A DNA stretch of 64,000 nucleotides from Pseudomonadota bacterium (GTDB lineage: Bacteria; Pseudomonadota; Gammaproteobacteria; Steroidobacterales; Steroidobacteraceae): the NCBI GenBank assembly GCA_016713725.1, contig JADJOO010000014.1, positions 91,262 through 155,261 on the forward strand, in the 5' to 3' direction. This document shows, piece after piece, positions 1-11,349 of this stretch. Every line of letters starts with the position of its first letter. Positions within the stretch are counted from its first letter, which is position 1. The position numbers and the translations under genes were made by a program. The notes under the pieces were generated by a model. It ran no database searches. It saw only the letters and a program-made list of their open reading frames with translations, and was not told where the DNA came from.

Positions 1-470
1 AGCTTGATGAAGTTGTGCAGGTCGGCGAGCGTGCCGTAGCGGCGGCCGCCATCGAGGTCCGTCACGAAGGGCGGACCGCCGACGGGCGAGAAGACCGTCG
101 CATCCCCGCCGAAACGCACGCTGCGCGCCGGGTTTTCGCGTGCAGCATGAACTCGCGCGGGGCCGTGCTGCAGCAGCTGGCGGGCGAGGCCGCGCGGAAT
201 ACGCACGCGCTGCCTTGCACGTCGGTCCCCGGCTTCCGCCACAGGCGCAATGATTCCGGGTCGCGCCGGAACTCGATGCCGATTTCCCTCGAGGATCGCC
301 TCGGCGTTGGCCTCGATGATCTCGACGGCCTCGCTGTTCAGCAGCTCGACCGTGGGGATGCGGCGGCGGATGTAGGGCAGCTTCTCTGCCGCGCGGTGCG
401 AGCGCGCTGCGCGACGGAGCTCGCGGTTGCTGGTGCGACCGGTGCGGTTGATCGTGGAGGTGTCGCTCAA
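1..470 (-). pseudogene. MttB-family (trimethylamine methyltransferase-like) protein, N-terminal part, several frameshifts
   Basis: Reading the minus strand through three frame changes recovers the N-terminus of an MttB-like methyltransferase: KLPYIRRRIPTVELLNSEAV, then EEIGIEFRRDPESLRLW, VRIPRGLARQLL, PREFMLHA and FVTDLDGGRRYGTLADLHNF. Family members transfer a methyl group from quaternary or tertiary amines to a corrinoid protein. The gene runs off the left edge, so the barrel core and any pyrrolysine position are not visible. The likely start is the TTG at 468-470, 24 nt after the tagH stop, which suggests co-transcription. At least three indels in 470 bp (one an extra G near position 288) mean either a dying gene or poor sequence. 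Family call fairly firm, state of the gene uncertain. Confidence 0.6.
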
Positions 471-494
471 AGGCGCGGTTGTCGACGTCGATCG

Positions 495-1911
495 TCAGGT
501 CGGACGCTTCTGCCGCAGGTCCCCACGCACGCGCGCGTACTCGAGCTCGAATGCCTCTGCGGTAAACGACCGCGGCATTTCTTCGCTGCCGGCGGTCTGC
601 TGGGTGAGAAGGCGGTAGAACTCAGAATAATGCTCCCAGTACCTGGGACGCGGGTCCTGCCCCGGTGCGAGCTGGCGGGCACGGCCTTGCTCGAACTGGT
701 CGGCGACGTTCGCCGGCGAGAGCTGGCCCAGCATGGAGTCGAGCCCTGCCTTCATGCCGGCGGCGAGTGCAGTCTCGTGGTCACGCATGTCCTGCAGCAC
801 GTCCCGCAACGAGTCGACCGGCCCGCAAAGAGTCGCCGTGAGCGATTCGAACAGGCGCTGCAAAGCCTGCTCGATACTGGTCGACGAGCGGAGCGGGTTG
901 CTGCTGTTGCCCGCCGCCAACGGCACTGCCGCAACGGCTGCAGCGACGGCGCCTGTCGCACGCGCACGCAGGATGTCGTTGAGTCCGACGACTGCTTCAC
1001 GCAGCAACTGGCCAGCGACGAGCGGCAGCATGGCCTGTGCTTCCGGTGAGAGCGTCGCAGGATCAATGCCGGCGCCGCGGCAGAATGCCTGCACGGCCGA
1101 CCGCAGGTCCGTCCACGTGCTGGCCTGCTGGTGAAAAGGAATCGAGCGCTCGCGGGCCTCGACGCGAGTCTTGCGTCGTGCCAGCGCGTCCTCGAGTTCC
1201 TCGCGCGGAATCTGGCGCGTCTTGAGCGCCCAGTCCTGGTTGCCGGGTGGCGTTGCCGCCGGCCGGCCGAGGGGTGGTGGCGCAAGGGCGGGGTCGCCAT
1301 CATCGGCCGGCGCCATGGCCGGCACGACTGAATCGATCCTGCCCGTGCGCGTCGGATCGAACGTACTCTCGCCGGACGGTTTCCCGGAGCGCTGCAGCGA
1401 CTCGAGCAGGTTCGCGCGCGCCGCGGCGTCAAGGCGCATGCCGAACGCATTGCCGATCGGGAGCGAGTCGCTCGAACCGGTCTCGCGCGGAGTCAGCAGG
1501 TTGTCGAAATTGAGGCTGTGGCCCGATGTCCGAGTCGAGGTGTTTCGCGGCAGATTGTTCTTCACCCGTCGCTGGCAGGAAATCGATGCGATTGTCGAGG
1601 CTGACCAGGATGTCGTAGTCGCCCACGCGCAGCCGGTCGCCGTCGTGCAACTCGACACGGCCCGTGGCGGATGCGGGATCGTCCGCGTCGTTGACGAAGA
1701 CGCCGTTCGTGCTGGTGTCGACCAGCCAGTACTTGCCGCTGTGGAACTGCACTTCGAAAGGATGGCCGGAAACCACGCGACGCGGGTCGGGCAGGACCCA
1801 GTCGTTGCCCGGCGCACGCCCGACCGTCCCGCCGTTGACGCCGAACACCCGCGCGCGGTTTTCGCCGAGTTCGCGATAGTGGTCGCTGATGACGCGAAGT
1901 TTGATGGCCAT
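495..1911 (-). CDS. tagH: Type VI secretion-associated FHA domain protein TagH (one frameshift)
   Basis: Residues 1-110 form a forkhead-associated domain (VGRAPGNDWVLPDP, then VVSGHPFEV and STNGVFVND), which binds phosphothreonine. A Pro/Ala/Arg-rich linker follows. The last 190 residues match the C-terminal domain of T6SS FHA proteins (CRGAGIDPATLSPEAQAMLP, then LLREAVVGLNDILRAR). In other bacteria TagH acts in threonine-phosphorylation control of type VI assembly. The frame changes near 1522, where an extra G in GGGCC breaks DIG-HSLNFDNLLTPRE; the span of 1417 nt is one base over a multiple of three. No other T6SS gene is visible, but the locus continues beyond the left edge. Divergent from the DUF1820 gene. 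Confidence 0.75.
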
Positions 1912-2035
1912 GATGCTGCTGACGCTGGCTGCCTGATGCCTGCAGTCTATCCCGGCGACAGGCCGGAAGCGGCTGACGCTGGTCCGCGACCCTTGTAATA
2001 TGCGACGACCCTAACACGCAAGGCGTGCCGGCCTC

Positions 2036-2383
2036 ATGGCCTCCAGTCACATTTTCAAGGTCATTTTCCACAGCCAGGGCAAGGTCTTCGAGATCTATGC
2101 CCGCAAGGTGGGCCATGGCGCGATGTTCGGCTTCATCGAGGTCGAGGCACTTATCTTCGGCGAGAGGTCGTCCGTCGTGGTGGACCCTTCCGAGGAAAAG
2201 ATCCAGGTCGAATTTGCCGGCGTGAAGCGCACCTACCTGCCGCTGCATTCCGTAATCCGCATCGACGAGGTGCGCAAGTCGGGCGTCAGCAAGGTGTCGG
2301 CGGCGGATTCGGCCTCCAATGTCGCCCAGTTTCCGTTCCCGGTGTACACCCCGCCAGGCGGGTCCGGCAACCGCGAAAAGTAG
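2036..2383 (+). CDS. DUF1820 family protein
   Basis: A 115-residue soluble protein of the gammaproteobacterial DUF1820 family, recognised from VIFHSQGKVFEIYARKV, GFIEVEALIFGERSSVVVDP and PLHSVIRIDEVRKSGVSKV. No function has been assigned to the family and no catalytic residue stands out. A Pro/Gly-rich tail follows residue 95. The start at ATG 2036 gives the length expected for the family. It lies 96 bp upstream of purL on the same strand and may be co-transcribed with it; a short GC palindrome (GCGGCCTTACGGCCGT, 2391-2406) sits between them. Confidence 0.85.
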   Translation: MASSHIFKVIFHSQGKVFEIYARKVGHGAMFGFIEVEALIFGERSSVVVDPSEEKIQVEFAGVKRTYLPLHSVIRIDEVRKSGVSKVSAADSASNVAQFPFPVYTPPGGSGNREK

Positions 2384-2479
2384 AGCAGCGACGCGGCCTT
2401 ACGGCCGTGCGCGCTGGCCCGGGACAGCCTGCTCCGGTATTATTTGCGGCTCATATTTGACCGGCGGCCGCCCTCGCTC

Positions 2480-5400
2480 ATGCTCACCTTCAGCGGCGCT
2501 CCCGCGCTATCGGATTTCCGGCTCGACAAGGTCCTGGCGGCCATCCGTAAACGGGTTGCGTACGTCGAATCGGTCGACACCCGGTACATCCATCTGGTCG
2601 AGGCCTCGGTCCCGCTGTCGGCGGAGCAGCGCACCGTCGTCGAGGCGCTGCTGCGTTACGGCCCGTCGACCCAGGCAGATGACGAGTCGGGGGCACCCGC
2701 GGGCAAGTTGCTGCTGGTCGTGCCGCGTTTCGGCACCGTGTCACCCTGGTCATCGAAGGCGACCGACATCGCCCACGTTTGCGGCCTGGGCGCAGTCACT
2801 CGCATCGAGCGCGGCGTCGCCTTTTTCATCGTGTCGTCGCAGCCGCTGAGCAAGGCCGACTACGCGCAGGTTGCCGCGGTCATTCACGACCGGATGACCG
2901 AGGATGTGCTCGATTCGATCGAGGCCGCCGCGGGCCTGTTCGCGCACCATGCGCCGCAACCGCTTGCGACCGTGCCGGTGCTGGCGCAGGGTCGGGCGGC
3001 ACTCGAGCGAGCCAATGCCGAACTTGGCCTCGCGCTGTCCGACGACGAGATCGATTACCTGGTCGCCGCGTTTACCGGGCAGCTGCGGCGCGATCCGAGC
3101 GACGTCGAACTCATGATGTTTGCGCAGGCCAACTCCGAGCACTGCCGGCACAAGATCTTCAACGCGGACTGGATTGTCGACGGCAAGCGCAGCGAGAAAT
3201 CGCTGTTCGGCATGATCCGCAACACGCATCGGGTCAGCCCGCAAGGCGTGCTCTCGGCATATCGCGACAACGCGGCCGTCATCGAAGGCTGGCCTGGCCG
3301 TCGCTGGTTCGCGCAGGCGGGTGACGGCAATTACGAGGGCTCGGACGAGTCCATCGACATCCTTATGAAGGTGGAGACGCACAATCACCCGACGGCGATC
3401 TCGCCCTTCGCCGGCGCAGCCACCGGTTCCGGCGGCGAGATTCGTGACGAAGGCGCGACCGGCCGCGGTTCGAAGCCGAAGGCCGGTCTCGTCGGCTTTT
3501 CGGTCTCGAACCTGCGCATCCCCGGCTTCGAGCAGCCCTGGGAGCAGGACTTCGGCAAGCCCGGGCGCATCGTGTCGGCGCTGCAGATCATGCTCGAGGG
3601 CCCGATCGGCGCCGCCGCATTCAACAACGAGTTCGGCCGGCCCAACATTTACGGCTACTTCCGCACGTTCGAGCAACGGGTCGAAACGCCCGGGCGTTCG
3701 CCCCTGCGGGGCTATCACAAGCCGATCATGATCGCGGGCGGTCTCGGCAACATTCGCCGCTCGCATGTCGAGAAGGCGCCTGTCGTTGCGGGCGCGAAGA
3801 TCGTCGTGCTCGGCGGCCCGTCGATGCTGATCGGACTCGGCGGTGGTGCCGCGTCGTCGATGGGCGCAGGTTCCAGCTCGGCGGACCTCGATTTCGCATC
3901 GGTACAGCGCGGCAATCCCGAAATGCAGCGTCGCGCGCAGGAAGTCATCGACGCCTGCTGGGCGATGGCTGACGACAACCCGATCCTGCTCATCCACGAC
4001 GTCGGTGCCGGCGGGCTCTCCAACGCGATTCCCGAATCAGTGCACTTCGGCACGACCGGCGGCCGCATCGACCTGCGCAAGATCCTGAGCGACGAGCCAG
4101 GCATGTCGCCGCTCGAACTCTGGTGCAACGAATCGCAGGAGCGCTACGTGCTGGTGATCGCCGCCGAGCAGCTCGCTGCGTTCGGCGCGCTGTGCGATCG
4201 CGAGCGATGCCCTTTCGCCGTGGTCGGCGACGTCACGGGCGATGCGATCCTGCGCGTGGACGATCCGCAGTTCGGCAACGCGCCGGTCGACATGCCGCTC
4301 GAGATCCTGCTCGGCAAGCCGCCGAAGATGACGCGCGACGCGCAGCGCCTGCCGCACGCCGGTGACGGGTTCTCGGCGGAGGACGTGCCGGACGTGCGCG
4401 AGGCCGCGTTGCGCGTGCTGAGCCTGCCGGCCGTCGCGGACAAGACGTTCCTGATCACGATCGGTGACCGCTCGGTCGGCGGCATGATCAGTCGAGATCC
4501 GCTGGTCGGTCCGTGGCAGGTCGCGGTGAGCGACGTCGCGGTCACGGTCGCGGATTATTCCTCGACGCACGGCGAGGCGATGGCGATGGGTGAACGCACG
4601 CCGCTCGCGTTGCTCGATGCCGCAGCATCGGGTCGCATGGCCGTCGCCGAGTCTGTCACCAACATCATCGCGGCCGACATCCGACGCATCGAAGACATCC
4701 GGCTGTCGGCGAACTGGATGGCCGCCTGCGGCGAACCGGGAGAGGACGCGGACCTCTATGACACCGTGCACGCGGTGGGCGAAGAATTCTGCCCCGCACT
4801 GGGTATCGCGATTCCGGTCGGCAAGGACTCGCTGTCGATGAAGACCGCATGGAACGGGACCGATGGCGTACGCAAGGTCGTCTCACCCGTCTCGCTGATC
4901 GTTTCGGCGTTCGCGCCGGTCGAGGACGTGCGGCGCACGCTCACGCCCCAGCTGCGACTCGATCGCGGCGCCACGCGCCTGCTGCTCGTCGATCTGGGGG
5001 CCGGTCGCAATCGCCTGGGCGCGTCGTGCCTGGCACAGGTCTATGGCCGCATCGGGGACGAAGCGCCGGACTGCGATGACGCCGGCCAGTTGCGCGCATT
5101 CGTGGGCGCGGTCATCCAGCTGCGAAGCAATGGCCTGATACTCGCGTACCACGATCGTTCGGATGGCGGGCTGTTCGCGACGCTGGCGGAGATGGCGTTC
5201 GCCGGGCACTGCGGGCTCGACATCACGTTGGCGGCCGGTGATCACTCTGCAGTCGTCGCCGAGCTCTTTGCGGAAGAACTGGGGGCTGTGCTGCAGGTCG
5301 AGACCCTGCGTCTCGCCGAAGTGCAGGCCGTGCTCGCCGGCGCGGGCCTGGGCTCGGTGGTGCGCGACCTGGGCACCGCCGAAGCGTTCGATCGCATCGT

Positions 5401-6397
5401 CATCGCCGACCGTCACGGCAAGTCGGTGCTGGACGCGACGCGCACCGACCTGCGTTCGGCGTGGTCCGAGACCAGCTACCGACTGCAGTTGCTGCGCGAC
5501 AATCCGGTCTGCGCGCACGAAGAGCGCGAGCAGGTCACGGATCCGAAGAACCCGGGCCTGTTTGCGACACTCCGATACGACCCAGCCGAGGACATCGCGG
5601 CGCCGTACGTACTGCGCGGCGCGCGGCCCGAGATCGCGATCCTGCGCGAGCAGGGCGTCAACAGCCAACTGGAGATGGCTGCGGCTTTCGATCGTGCCGG
5701 GTTCCGTCCGGCCGACGTGCACATGACCGACCTGATTGCGGGACGCACGCGGCTCGATCGCTTCAAGGGCGTGGTCGCCTGCGGCGGCTTTTCCTACGGC
5801 GACGTGCTCGGCGCCGGCGAGGGCTGGGCGAAATCGATCCTCTTCAACAGCGCGCTGCGCGAGCAGTTTGCGGCCTTCTTCGCGCGCTCCGACAGCTTCG
5901 CGCTCGGCGTCTGCAACGGCTGCCAGATGCTGTCGACGCTGAAGTCGCTGATTCCGGGTGCCGATCACTGGCCGCGGTTCGTCCGCAATCGTTCGGAGCA
6001 GTTCGAAGGCCGCGTGGGCCTGGTCGAAATCCTGCCGACGCCCTCGGTCTTCTTCAGCGGCATGGTGGGTTCGGTGCTGCCGATCGCCGTCGCGCACGGC
6101 GAAGGGCGCGCGGAGTTCGTGAACGAGGCGGCGGAGCGCGACTGCACCCACGGCGGGCTGGTGTGCCTGCGCTGGGTGGACAACCACGGGAAAGTTGCTG
6201 TGACCTACCCGTCGAACCCGAACGGGTCGCCGGCCGGCATCACCGGCCTGACGACGACGGACGGGCGCGCGACGATCCTGATGCCGCACCCCGAGCGCGT
6301 GTATCGCACCGTGCAGAACTCGTGGCACCCGGAGAACTGGGGCGAGGACGGCGGCTGGCTGCGTATGTTCCGCAACGCCCGCGTCTGGGTGGACTGA
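2480..6397 (+). CDS. purL: Phosphoribosylformylglycinamidine synthase
   Basis: Large single-chain FGAM synthase of about 1305 residues, which converts FGAR, glutamine and ATP to FGAM in step 4 of purine synthesis. Visible landmarks are the N-terminal PurS-like domain (PALSDFRLDKVL), the WSSKATDIAHVCGLG motif, the nucleotide-binding VETHNHPTAISPFAGAATG, and a C-terminal class I glutamine amidotransferase with nucleophile cysteine in GVCNGCQML and catalytic histidine in MPHPER. The ATG at 2480 (MLTFSGAPALSDF) matches the usual N-terminus better than the upstream start at 2444. The reading frame is intact over 3.9 kb, in contrast to many other genes here. Monocistronic, or following DUF1820. Confidence 0.98.
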   Translation: MLTFSGAPALSDFRLDKVLAAIRKRVAYVESVDTRYIHLVEASVPLSAEQRTVVEALLRYGPSTQADDESGAPAGKLLLVVPRFGTVSPWSSKATDIAHVCGLGAVTRIERGVAFFIVSSQPLSKADYAQVAAVIHDRMTEDVLDSIEAAAGLFAHHAPQPLATVPVLAQGRAALERANAELGLALSDDEIDYLVAAFTGQLRRDPSDVELMMFAQANSEHCRHKIFNADWIVDGKRSEKSLFGMIRNTHRVSPQGVLSAYRDNAAVIEGWPGRRWFAQAGDGNYEGSDESIDILMKVETHNHPTAISPFAGAATGSGGEIRDEGATGRGSKPKAGLVGFSVSNLRIPGFEQPWEQDFGKPGRIVSALQIMLEGPIGAAAFNNEFGRPNIYGYFRTFEQRVETPGRSPLRGYHKPIMIAGGLGNIRRSHVEKAPVVAGAKIVVLGGPSMLIGLGGGAASSMGAGSSSADLDFASVQRGNPEMQRRAQEVIDACWAMADDNPILLIHDVGAGGLSNAIPESVHFGTTGGRIDLRKILSDEPGMSPLELWCNESQERYVLVIAAEQLAAFGALCDRERCPFAVVGDVTGDAILRVDDPQFGNAPVDMPLEILLGKPPKMTRDAQRLPHAGDGFSAEDVPDVREAALRVLSLPAVADKTFLITIGDRSVGGMISRDPLVGPWQVAVSDVAVTVADYSSTHGEAMAMGERTPLALLDAAASGRMAVAESVTNIIAADIRRIEDIRLSANWMAACGEPGEDADLYDTVHAVGEEFCPALGIAIPVGKDSLSMKTAWNGTDGVRKVVSPVSLIVSAFAPVEDVRRTLTPQLRLDRGATRLLLVDLGAGRNRLGASCLAQVYGRIGDEAPDCDDAGQLRAFVGAVIQLRSNGLILAYHDRSDGGLFATLAEMAFAGHCGLDITLAAGDHSAVVAELFAEELGAVLQVETLRLAEVQAVLAGAGLGSVVRDLGTAEAFDRIVIADRHGKSVLDATRTDLRSAWSETSYRLQLLRDNPVCAHEEREQVTDPKNPGLFATLRYDPAEDIAAPYVLRGARPEIAILREQGVNSQLEMAAAFDRAGFRPADVHMTDLIAGRTRLDRFKGVVACGGFSYGDVLGAGEGWAKSILFNSALREQFAAFFARSDSFALGVCNGCQMLSTLKSLIPGADHWPRFVRNRSEQFEGRVGLVEILPTPSVFFSGMVGSVLPIAVAHGEGRAEFVNEAAERDCTHGGLVCLRWVDNHGKVAVTYPSNPNGSPAGITGLTTTDGRATILMPHPERVYRTVQNSWHPENWGEDGGWLRMFRNARVWVD

Positions 6398-6546
6398 GGG
6401 GAGGGAAGGATAAGTGATTAGGAAGTAGGAGTAGTGAGTAGGGAGGGTTGTGAGTTGCGTAGTCTGTTAGCCGCATGCGTGCTGACGCCTCGCGATCTCC
6501 TCCTGCCTCCAATCATCCTCCCCTTCCTCCAACCCCTCACTACTCA
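6395..6546. repeat. Degenerate heptad-type palindromic repeat between convergent genes
   Basis: The gap between purL and the convergent zinc-ribbon gene has a purine-rich left half with 7-bp units (GTGATTA, GGAAGTA, GTGAGTA, GGGAGGG) ending in GTAGTC near 6459-6464, and a pyrimidine-rich right half (6497-6551) that is an imperfect reverse complement. The TGA stop of the minus-strand gene (6544-6546) is read from a GTGAGTA unit. This is the weakest member of the heptad family described at 33406. Confidence 0.6.
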
Positions 6547-7257
6547 CTCTCTGGCGGCGCGCCCGATGGGCGTGATCTTGTCGAGCGATTCGTCGGCGAA
6601 GAACTTCCGCACCATCATTGCCTGCTGCAGCTTGCCCTTGCGCACGTAGGCTTGATACAGCATGTCCTTGGCGAGTTCGAGCAGCACGCCGGCCTCGTTC
6701 GCATTCAATTCAGGCCACTGCGGCGAGGGATCCGCATCGCTGCTGAACAACACTTTTTTCACGATGCTGAACGTTTCGTTGTCGATCTCGGCCATCTCGC
6801 GTGCCTCGCGAGCCTGCTCGAAGATGCGCAGCCTGCCGTTTTCGCCGAGGTCCTGGAATGCCGCCTGTGCCGTGCGGCGGCACATCGAGGCGAAGGCATT
6901 GAAGTGGCCGGACGAGTAACAGCCGAGGGCTTCGCGGAACAGCCGCTCGACGTTCTCGGGCAGGTAGGTGAAGTTGAACTTCTCCTTCGCGCGCTCGAGC
7001 TCGACGAAGTTGTTCGCGAATTCGACGCGATTGGCCGCGTACATCTTGACGGCGAACCTGAGAAAGATCGGCGCGCTGCACGAATCACAGCGATAGACGA
7101 TGCCCACGTGATTGGGGCGGCTCGCGACGAGCTCGGAGTACTGCGGGATCGAGACCGCAGTGATGTGTGAATACACCTGGCAGTGCGGGCACGACAGGGC
7201 CAGGATGCGTTCCTGGTCGTGGTGCAGGCGACTGCTGGAATCGACGTAGACGGACAT
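6544..7257 (-). CDS. Zinc-ribbon protein, DUF4145-like
   Basis: A 237-residue protein with an N-terminal two-CxxC zinc ribbon (CPHC near residue 24, CDSC near residue 57) followed by an all-helical region (LFREALGCYSSGHFNAFASMCRRTAQAAF) resembling DUF4145. Such domains occur in uncharacterised bacterial proteins and in some restriction-associated proteins, so no function can be assigned. It is the last gene of the minus-strand group ettA-hutH-membrane protein-this gene, only 6 bp after its upstream neighbour. Its stop codon lies inside the flanking heptad repeat. Confidence 0.6.
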   Translation of the reverse strand: MSVYVDSSSRLHHDQERILALSCPHCQVYSHITAVSIPQYSELVASRPNHVGIVYRCDSCSAPIFLRFAVKMYAANRVEFANNFVELERAKEKFNFTYLPENVERLFREALGCYSSGHFNAFASMCRRTAQAAFQDLGENGRLRIFEQAREAREMAEIDNETFSIVKKVLFSSDADPSPQWPELNANEAGVLLELAKDMLYQAYVRKGKLQQAMMVRKFFADESLDKITPIGRAARE

Positions 7258-7263
7258 CTTTGC

Positions 7264-8004
7264 TCAGCCTTTGGTCCGAGTCTTGTCGCCGCCAGTGTAG
7301 CGCATCGCCTTTGCGGCCGCTTCGTTCGCCGGGCGCGCGTCGAGCACGGCCTCGGCCTGGCCCGGTGCCCGGGTCATGGAAACTTCGTACCGGGCGCCGC
7401 CCGCCAGCGGCCGCCAGGGTCCGTAGGCGTGGCGGGCGTCGACGTGAGCTTTCCACCCCGAATCGGTCCGGGCCTGTGCCCAGATGTCTTCACCCGCTTC
7501 TTCCTCGTCGCTCAGGGCAAAACTGCCGGGGACGAGGCGGGAAGGAGCGGGTGCGCCCGCAGGGGCCGCAGCGGGCGAGGGTGTGGCGGCCGGTTCCGTG
7601 CGCAGGTAACGGCCGCTCAGCCGGTCCAGCCTGAAGCTGTCGGGCAACCCCAGCTCCGCCGCAAGGCCGGTCCAGACGAGCGTGCGCACGTCGAGGCGCC
7701 ATTCGTCGCCCGACATCTCGAATACCTGCATGTGGCCCGCGGGCAGCCGCGTGAGCGTGACCCGGTACGCGCCGGGCCCGGTCTGTTCGCAATGGACCTG
7801 TGCGATGAGGGCCTTTGGCTGCATCGACTCGTAGGTCTGCAGATGCAGGACGGGCGGCCAGAGTCGATTGGCGACGAGCAGGAGCAGGATCGCAACCACA
7901 AGGTTGCCGGCAGCGGCCCACGGCCGGTGCGCGAGCCATCGGCTCAGGCTCAGGAGCAGGGCCAGCAGGCCGAAGGCGACGCAGAGCGCGATGACCCCCA
8001 GCAT
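7264..8004 (-). CDS. Conserved membrane-anchored protein of unknown function
   Basis: A 246-residue protein with two hydrophobic helices (residues 2-22 and 31-50), then a soluble domain on the far side of the membrane (VHCEQTGPGAYRVTLTRLPA, EWRLDVRTLVWTGLAAELGL), a Pro/Ala linker near residue 145, and a C-terminal segment with YGPWRPLAGGARYEVSMTR. I do not recognise the family with certainty; similar two-helix proteins in related bacteria are usually left hypothetical. It starts 12 bp after the hutH stop, so it is probably translated from the same message. Confidence 0.6.
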   Translation of the reverse strand: MLGVIALCVAFGLLALLLSLSRWLAHRPWAAAGNLVVAILLLLVANRLWPPVLHLQTYESMQPKALIAQVHCEQTGPGAYRVTLTRLPAGHMQVFEMSGDEWRLDVRTLVWTGLAAELGLPDSFRLDRLSGRYLRTEPAATPSPAAAPAGAPAPSRLVPGSFALSDEEEAGEDIWAQARTDSGWKAHVDARHAYGPWRPLAGGARYEVSMTRAPGQAEAVLDARPANEAAAKAMRYTGGDKTRTKG

Positions 8005-8016
8005 GCCGGCCTGCGC

Positions 8017-9477
8017 TCAGCCGGCCGGAATGAGCGAGGTGAGCTCGCCCGAGTCGACGAGGCGGGCGAGGTTCGCGATGTCGCGATCGAGTCGATGGTC
8101 GTCCGGCTGGTACGACACGTGTGTTCGCACCGCGGCATGCACGCGCTGCAGTTCCGCCGTGGTGGTGAGCGGGTGCAGCGAGTCGAGCGCGTGGGCGGCG
8201 GCGAGCAATTCGATGCCCAGCACGCGCGAAGTGTTGTCGCAGATCCTGGCGAGCTTGCGGCCCGCCCACGCCGCCATGCTCACGTGATCCTCCTGGCCCG
8301 CGGACGTCGGCAGGCTGCCCACCGAGGCCGGGTGCGCGTACGTCTTGTTCCCGGAGACGAGCGCGGCTGCCGTGACGTGCGCGATCATGAAGCCCGACTC
8401 GAGCCCGGGTTCGGTCGTGAGGAACATGTTGAGGTTCGGGTTGACGCGGCGATCGAGCAGGTCGATGCGTCGCTCGGACGTGCTGGCGAGTTCCGCGACG
8501 GCGATCGCCAGGAAATCACTGATGAACCCGATCGGCTCAGCATGGAAGTTGCCGCCGGACAGCACGTCCTCGCCGAAGATCAGCGGGTTGTCGGAGACGC
8601 CGTTGATGGCCGCGCCGAGCATGTCACGCGCGTGGCACAACGTATGCTCGACCGCCCCGAACACCTGTGGCATGCAGCGCACCGCGTAAGGATCCTGCAC
8701 ACGCTCGCAGTTCTCGTGGCTGCGACGGATCTCGCTGTCGGAATCCAGCAGCGAACGGATGCGCCGCGCGGCGTCGATCTGGCCAGGCAGTCGGCTCGCC
8801 TGCTGGATGCGGTCGTCGAAAGGTGCGTGGCTGCCTGCCAGTCCTTCCACCGTCATTGCGCAGCAAACCACGGATGCGTCGAGCAGCGACTCGGCGCGGA
8901 ACAGGCCGTCGAGGGCCAGCGACAGGCTCAGCTGCGTGCCGTTGAGCAGCGCCAGGCCTTCCTTCGCCTGCAGTTCGAGCGGCGCGACGCCGGCCGCGTG
9001 CAGCACATCGATGCCAGCGAGGGTCCGCCGGTCTGCGGCGGCGACCGCGGCCGGCACCGTCGCTTCTCCCTCACCGATCAAAGCCAGCGTCAGGTGCGCC
9101 AGGGGCGCGAGATCACCAGAGGCGCCGACGGATCCTTGCGCGGGAATCACAGGCAGGACATCGGTATTGAGCAGGGCGAGGAGGGTATCGACGACGAGCG
9201 GGCGCACACCGGAGAAACCCGCCGCCAGGTTGTTCGCCTTGAGCAGCAGCATGCGTCGTACCAGCGCGGCCGGGAGCGGTTCGCCCACGCCGCACGCATG
9301 GCTGCGCACGAGGTTGAGCTGCAGCTTCTTCGTCTTCTGCGCCGGGATCACGCGGTTGGCGAACGCGCCGAAGCCCGTGTTGATGCCGTACGCGGTCCGT
9401 CCTGAGTTCACCGTCGCGACGACGGTGGCCTCTGACGCCCGCATGCGTGCGCGAGCCGCATCCGCCAGCTCGACCAC
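8017..9477 (-). CDS. hutH: Histidine ammonia-lyase (N-terminus probably longer)
   Basis: Aromatic amino acid ammonia-lyase that makes urocanate from histidine. It carries the MIO-forming Ala-Ser-Gly (GSVGASGDLAPL, residues 119-121 from this start), TAYGINTGFG, and the selectivity pair Ser-His in LNLVRSHACGVGEP, which points to histidine rather than tyrosine or phenylalanine. The GTG at 9477 omits about 20 conserved residues. The peptide LTLEQLRRFERERP lies directly upstream in the same frame but has no start codon, while an ATG overlapping the ettA stop is in another frame; a one-base error near 9515 would join them. No other hut genes are nearby; it follows ettA on the same strand. Confidence 0.9.
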   Translation of the reverse strand: MVELADAARARMRASEATVVATVNSGRTAYGINTGFGAFANRVIPAQKTKKLQLNLVRSHACGVGEPLPAALVRRMLLLKANNLAAGFSGVRPLVVDTLLALLNTDVLPVIPAQGSVGASGDLAPLAHLTLALIGEGEATVPAAVAAADRRTLAGIDVLHAAGVAPLELQAKEGLALLNGTQLSLSLALDGLFRAESLLDASVVCCAMTVEGLAGSHAPFDDRIQQASRLPGQIDAARRIRSLLDSDSEIRRSHENCERVQDPYAVRCMPQVFGAVEHTLCHARDMLGAAINGVSDNPLIFGEDVLSGGNFHAEPIGFISDFLAIAVAELASTSERRIDLLDRRVNPNLNMFLTTEPGLESGFMIAHVTAAALVSGNKTYAHPASVGSLPTSAGQEDHVSMAAWAGRKLARICDNTSRVLGIELLAAAHALDSLHPLTTTAELQRVHAAVRTHVSYQPDDHRLDRDIANLARLVDSGELTSLIPAG

Positions 9478-9545
9478 CGGGCGCTCGCGCTCGAACCGCC
9501 GGAGTTGTTCGAGCGTGAGCGAGCACCGTCAATGGTGAGCCGGGT

Positions 9546-11213
<1,668 letters not shown>

Positions 11214-11349
11214 TGGGAAGGATTGCGCTCGTCGTCCGGCGGACTCGAAAAAGGTCGGCAATTATCGGTCACCCGGGGCACTGGACGCTACCGTTGCGAC
11301 AGGGGTGCTGCTAGGCTTGACACCAGTCCGTTGCCGGGGCCCACGCCGC

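Noticed and set aside
15..1049. A 344-codon plus-strand frame at the left edge
   Set aside because: The minus strand encodes the MttB and TagH pieces, which match known families across frames.
6395..6546. CRISPR array suggested by regularly repeated short units
   Set aside because: Units are 7 bp with no spacers, arranged as palindromes; no cas genes are present.
7183..9405. A 740-codon plus-strand frame opposite hutH and the membrane protein
   Set aside because: It spans three genes on the other strand and shows no domain; a GC-driven shadow.
11317..11322. Perfect TTGACA upstream of the HDAC-like gene
   Set aside because: No -10-like hexamer is found 16-18 bp downstream.
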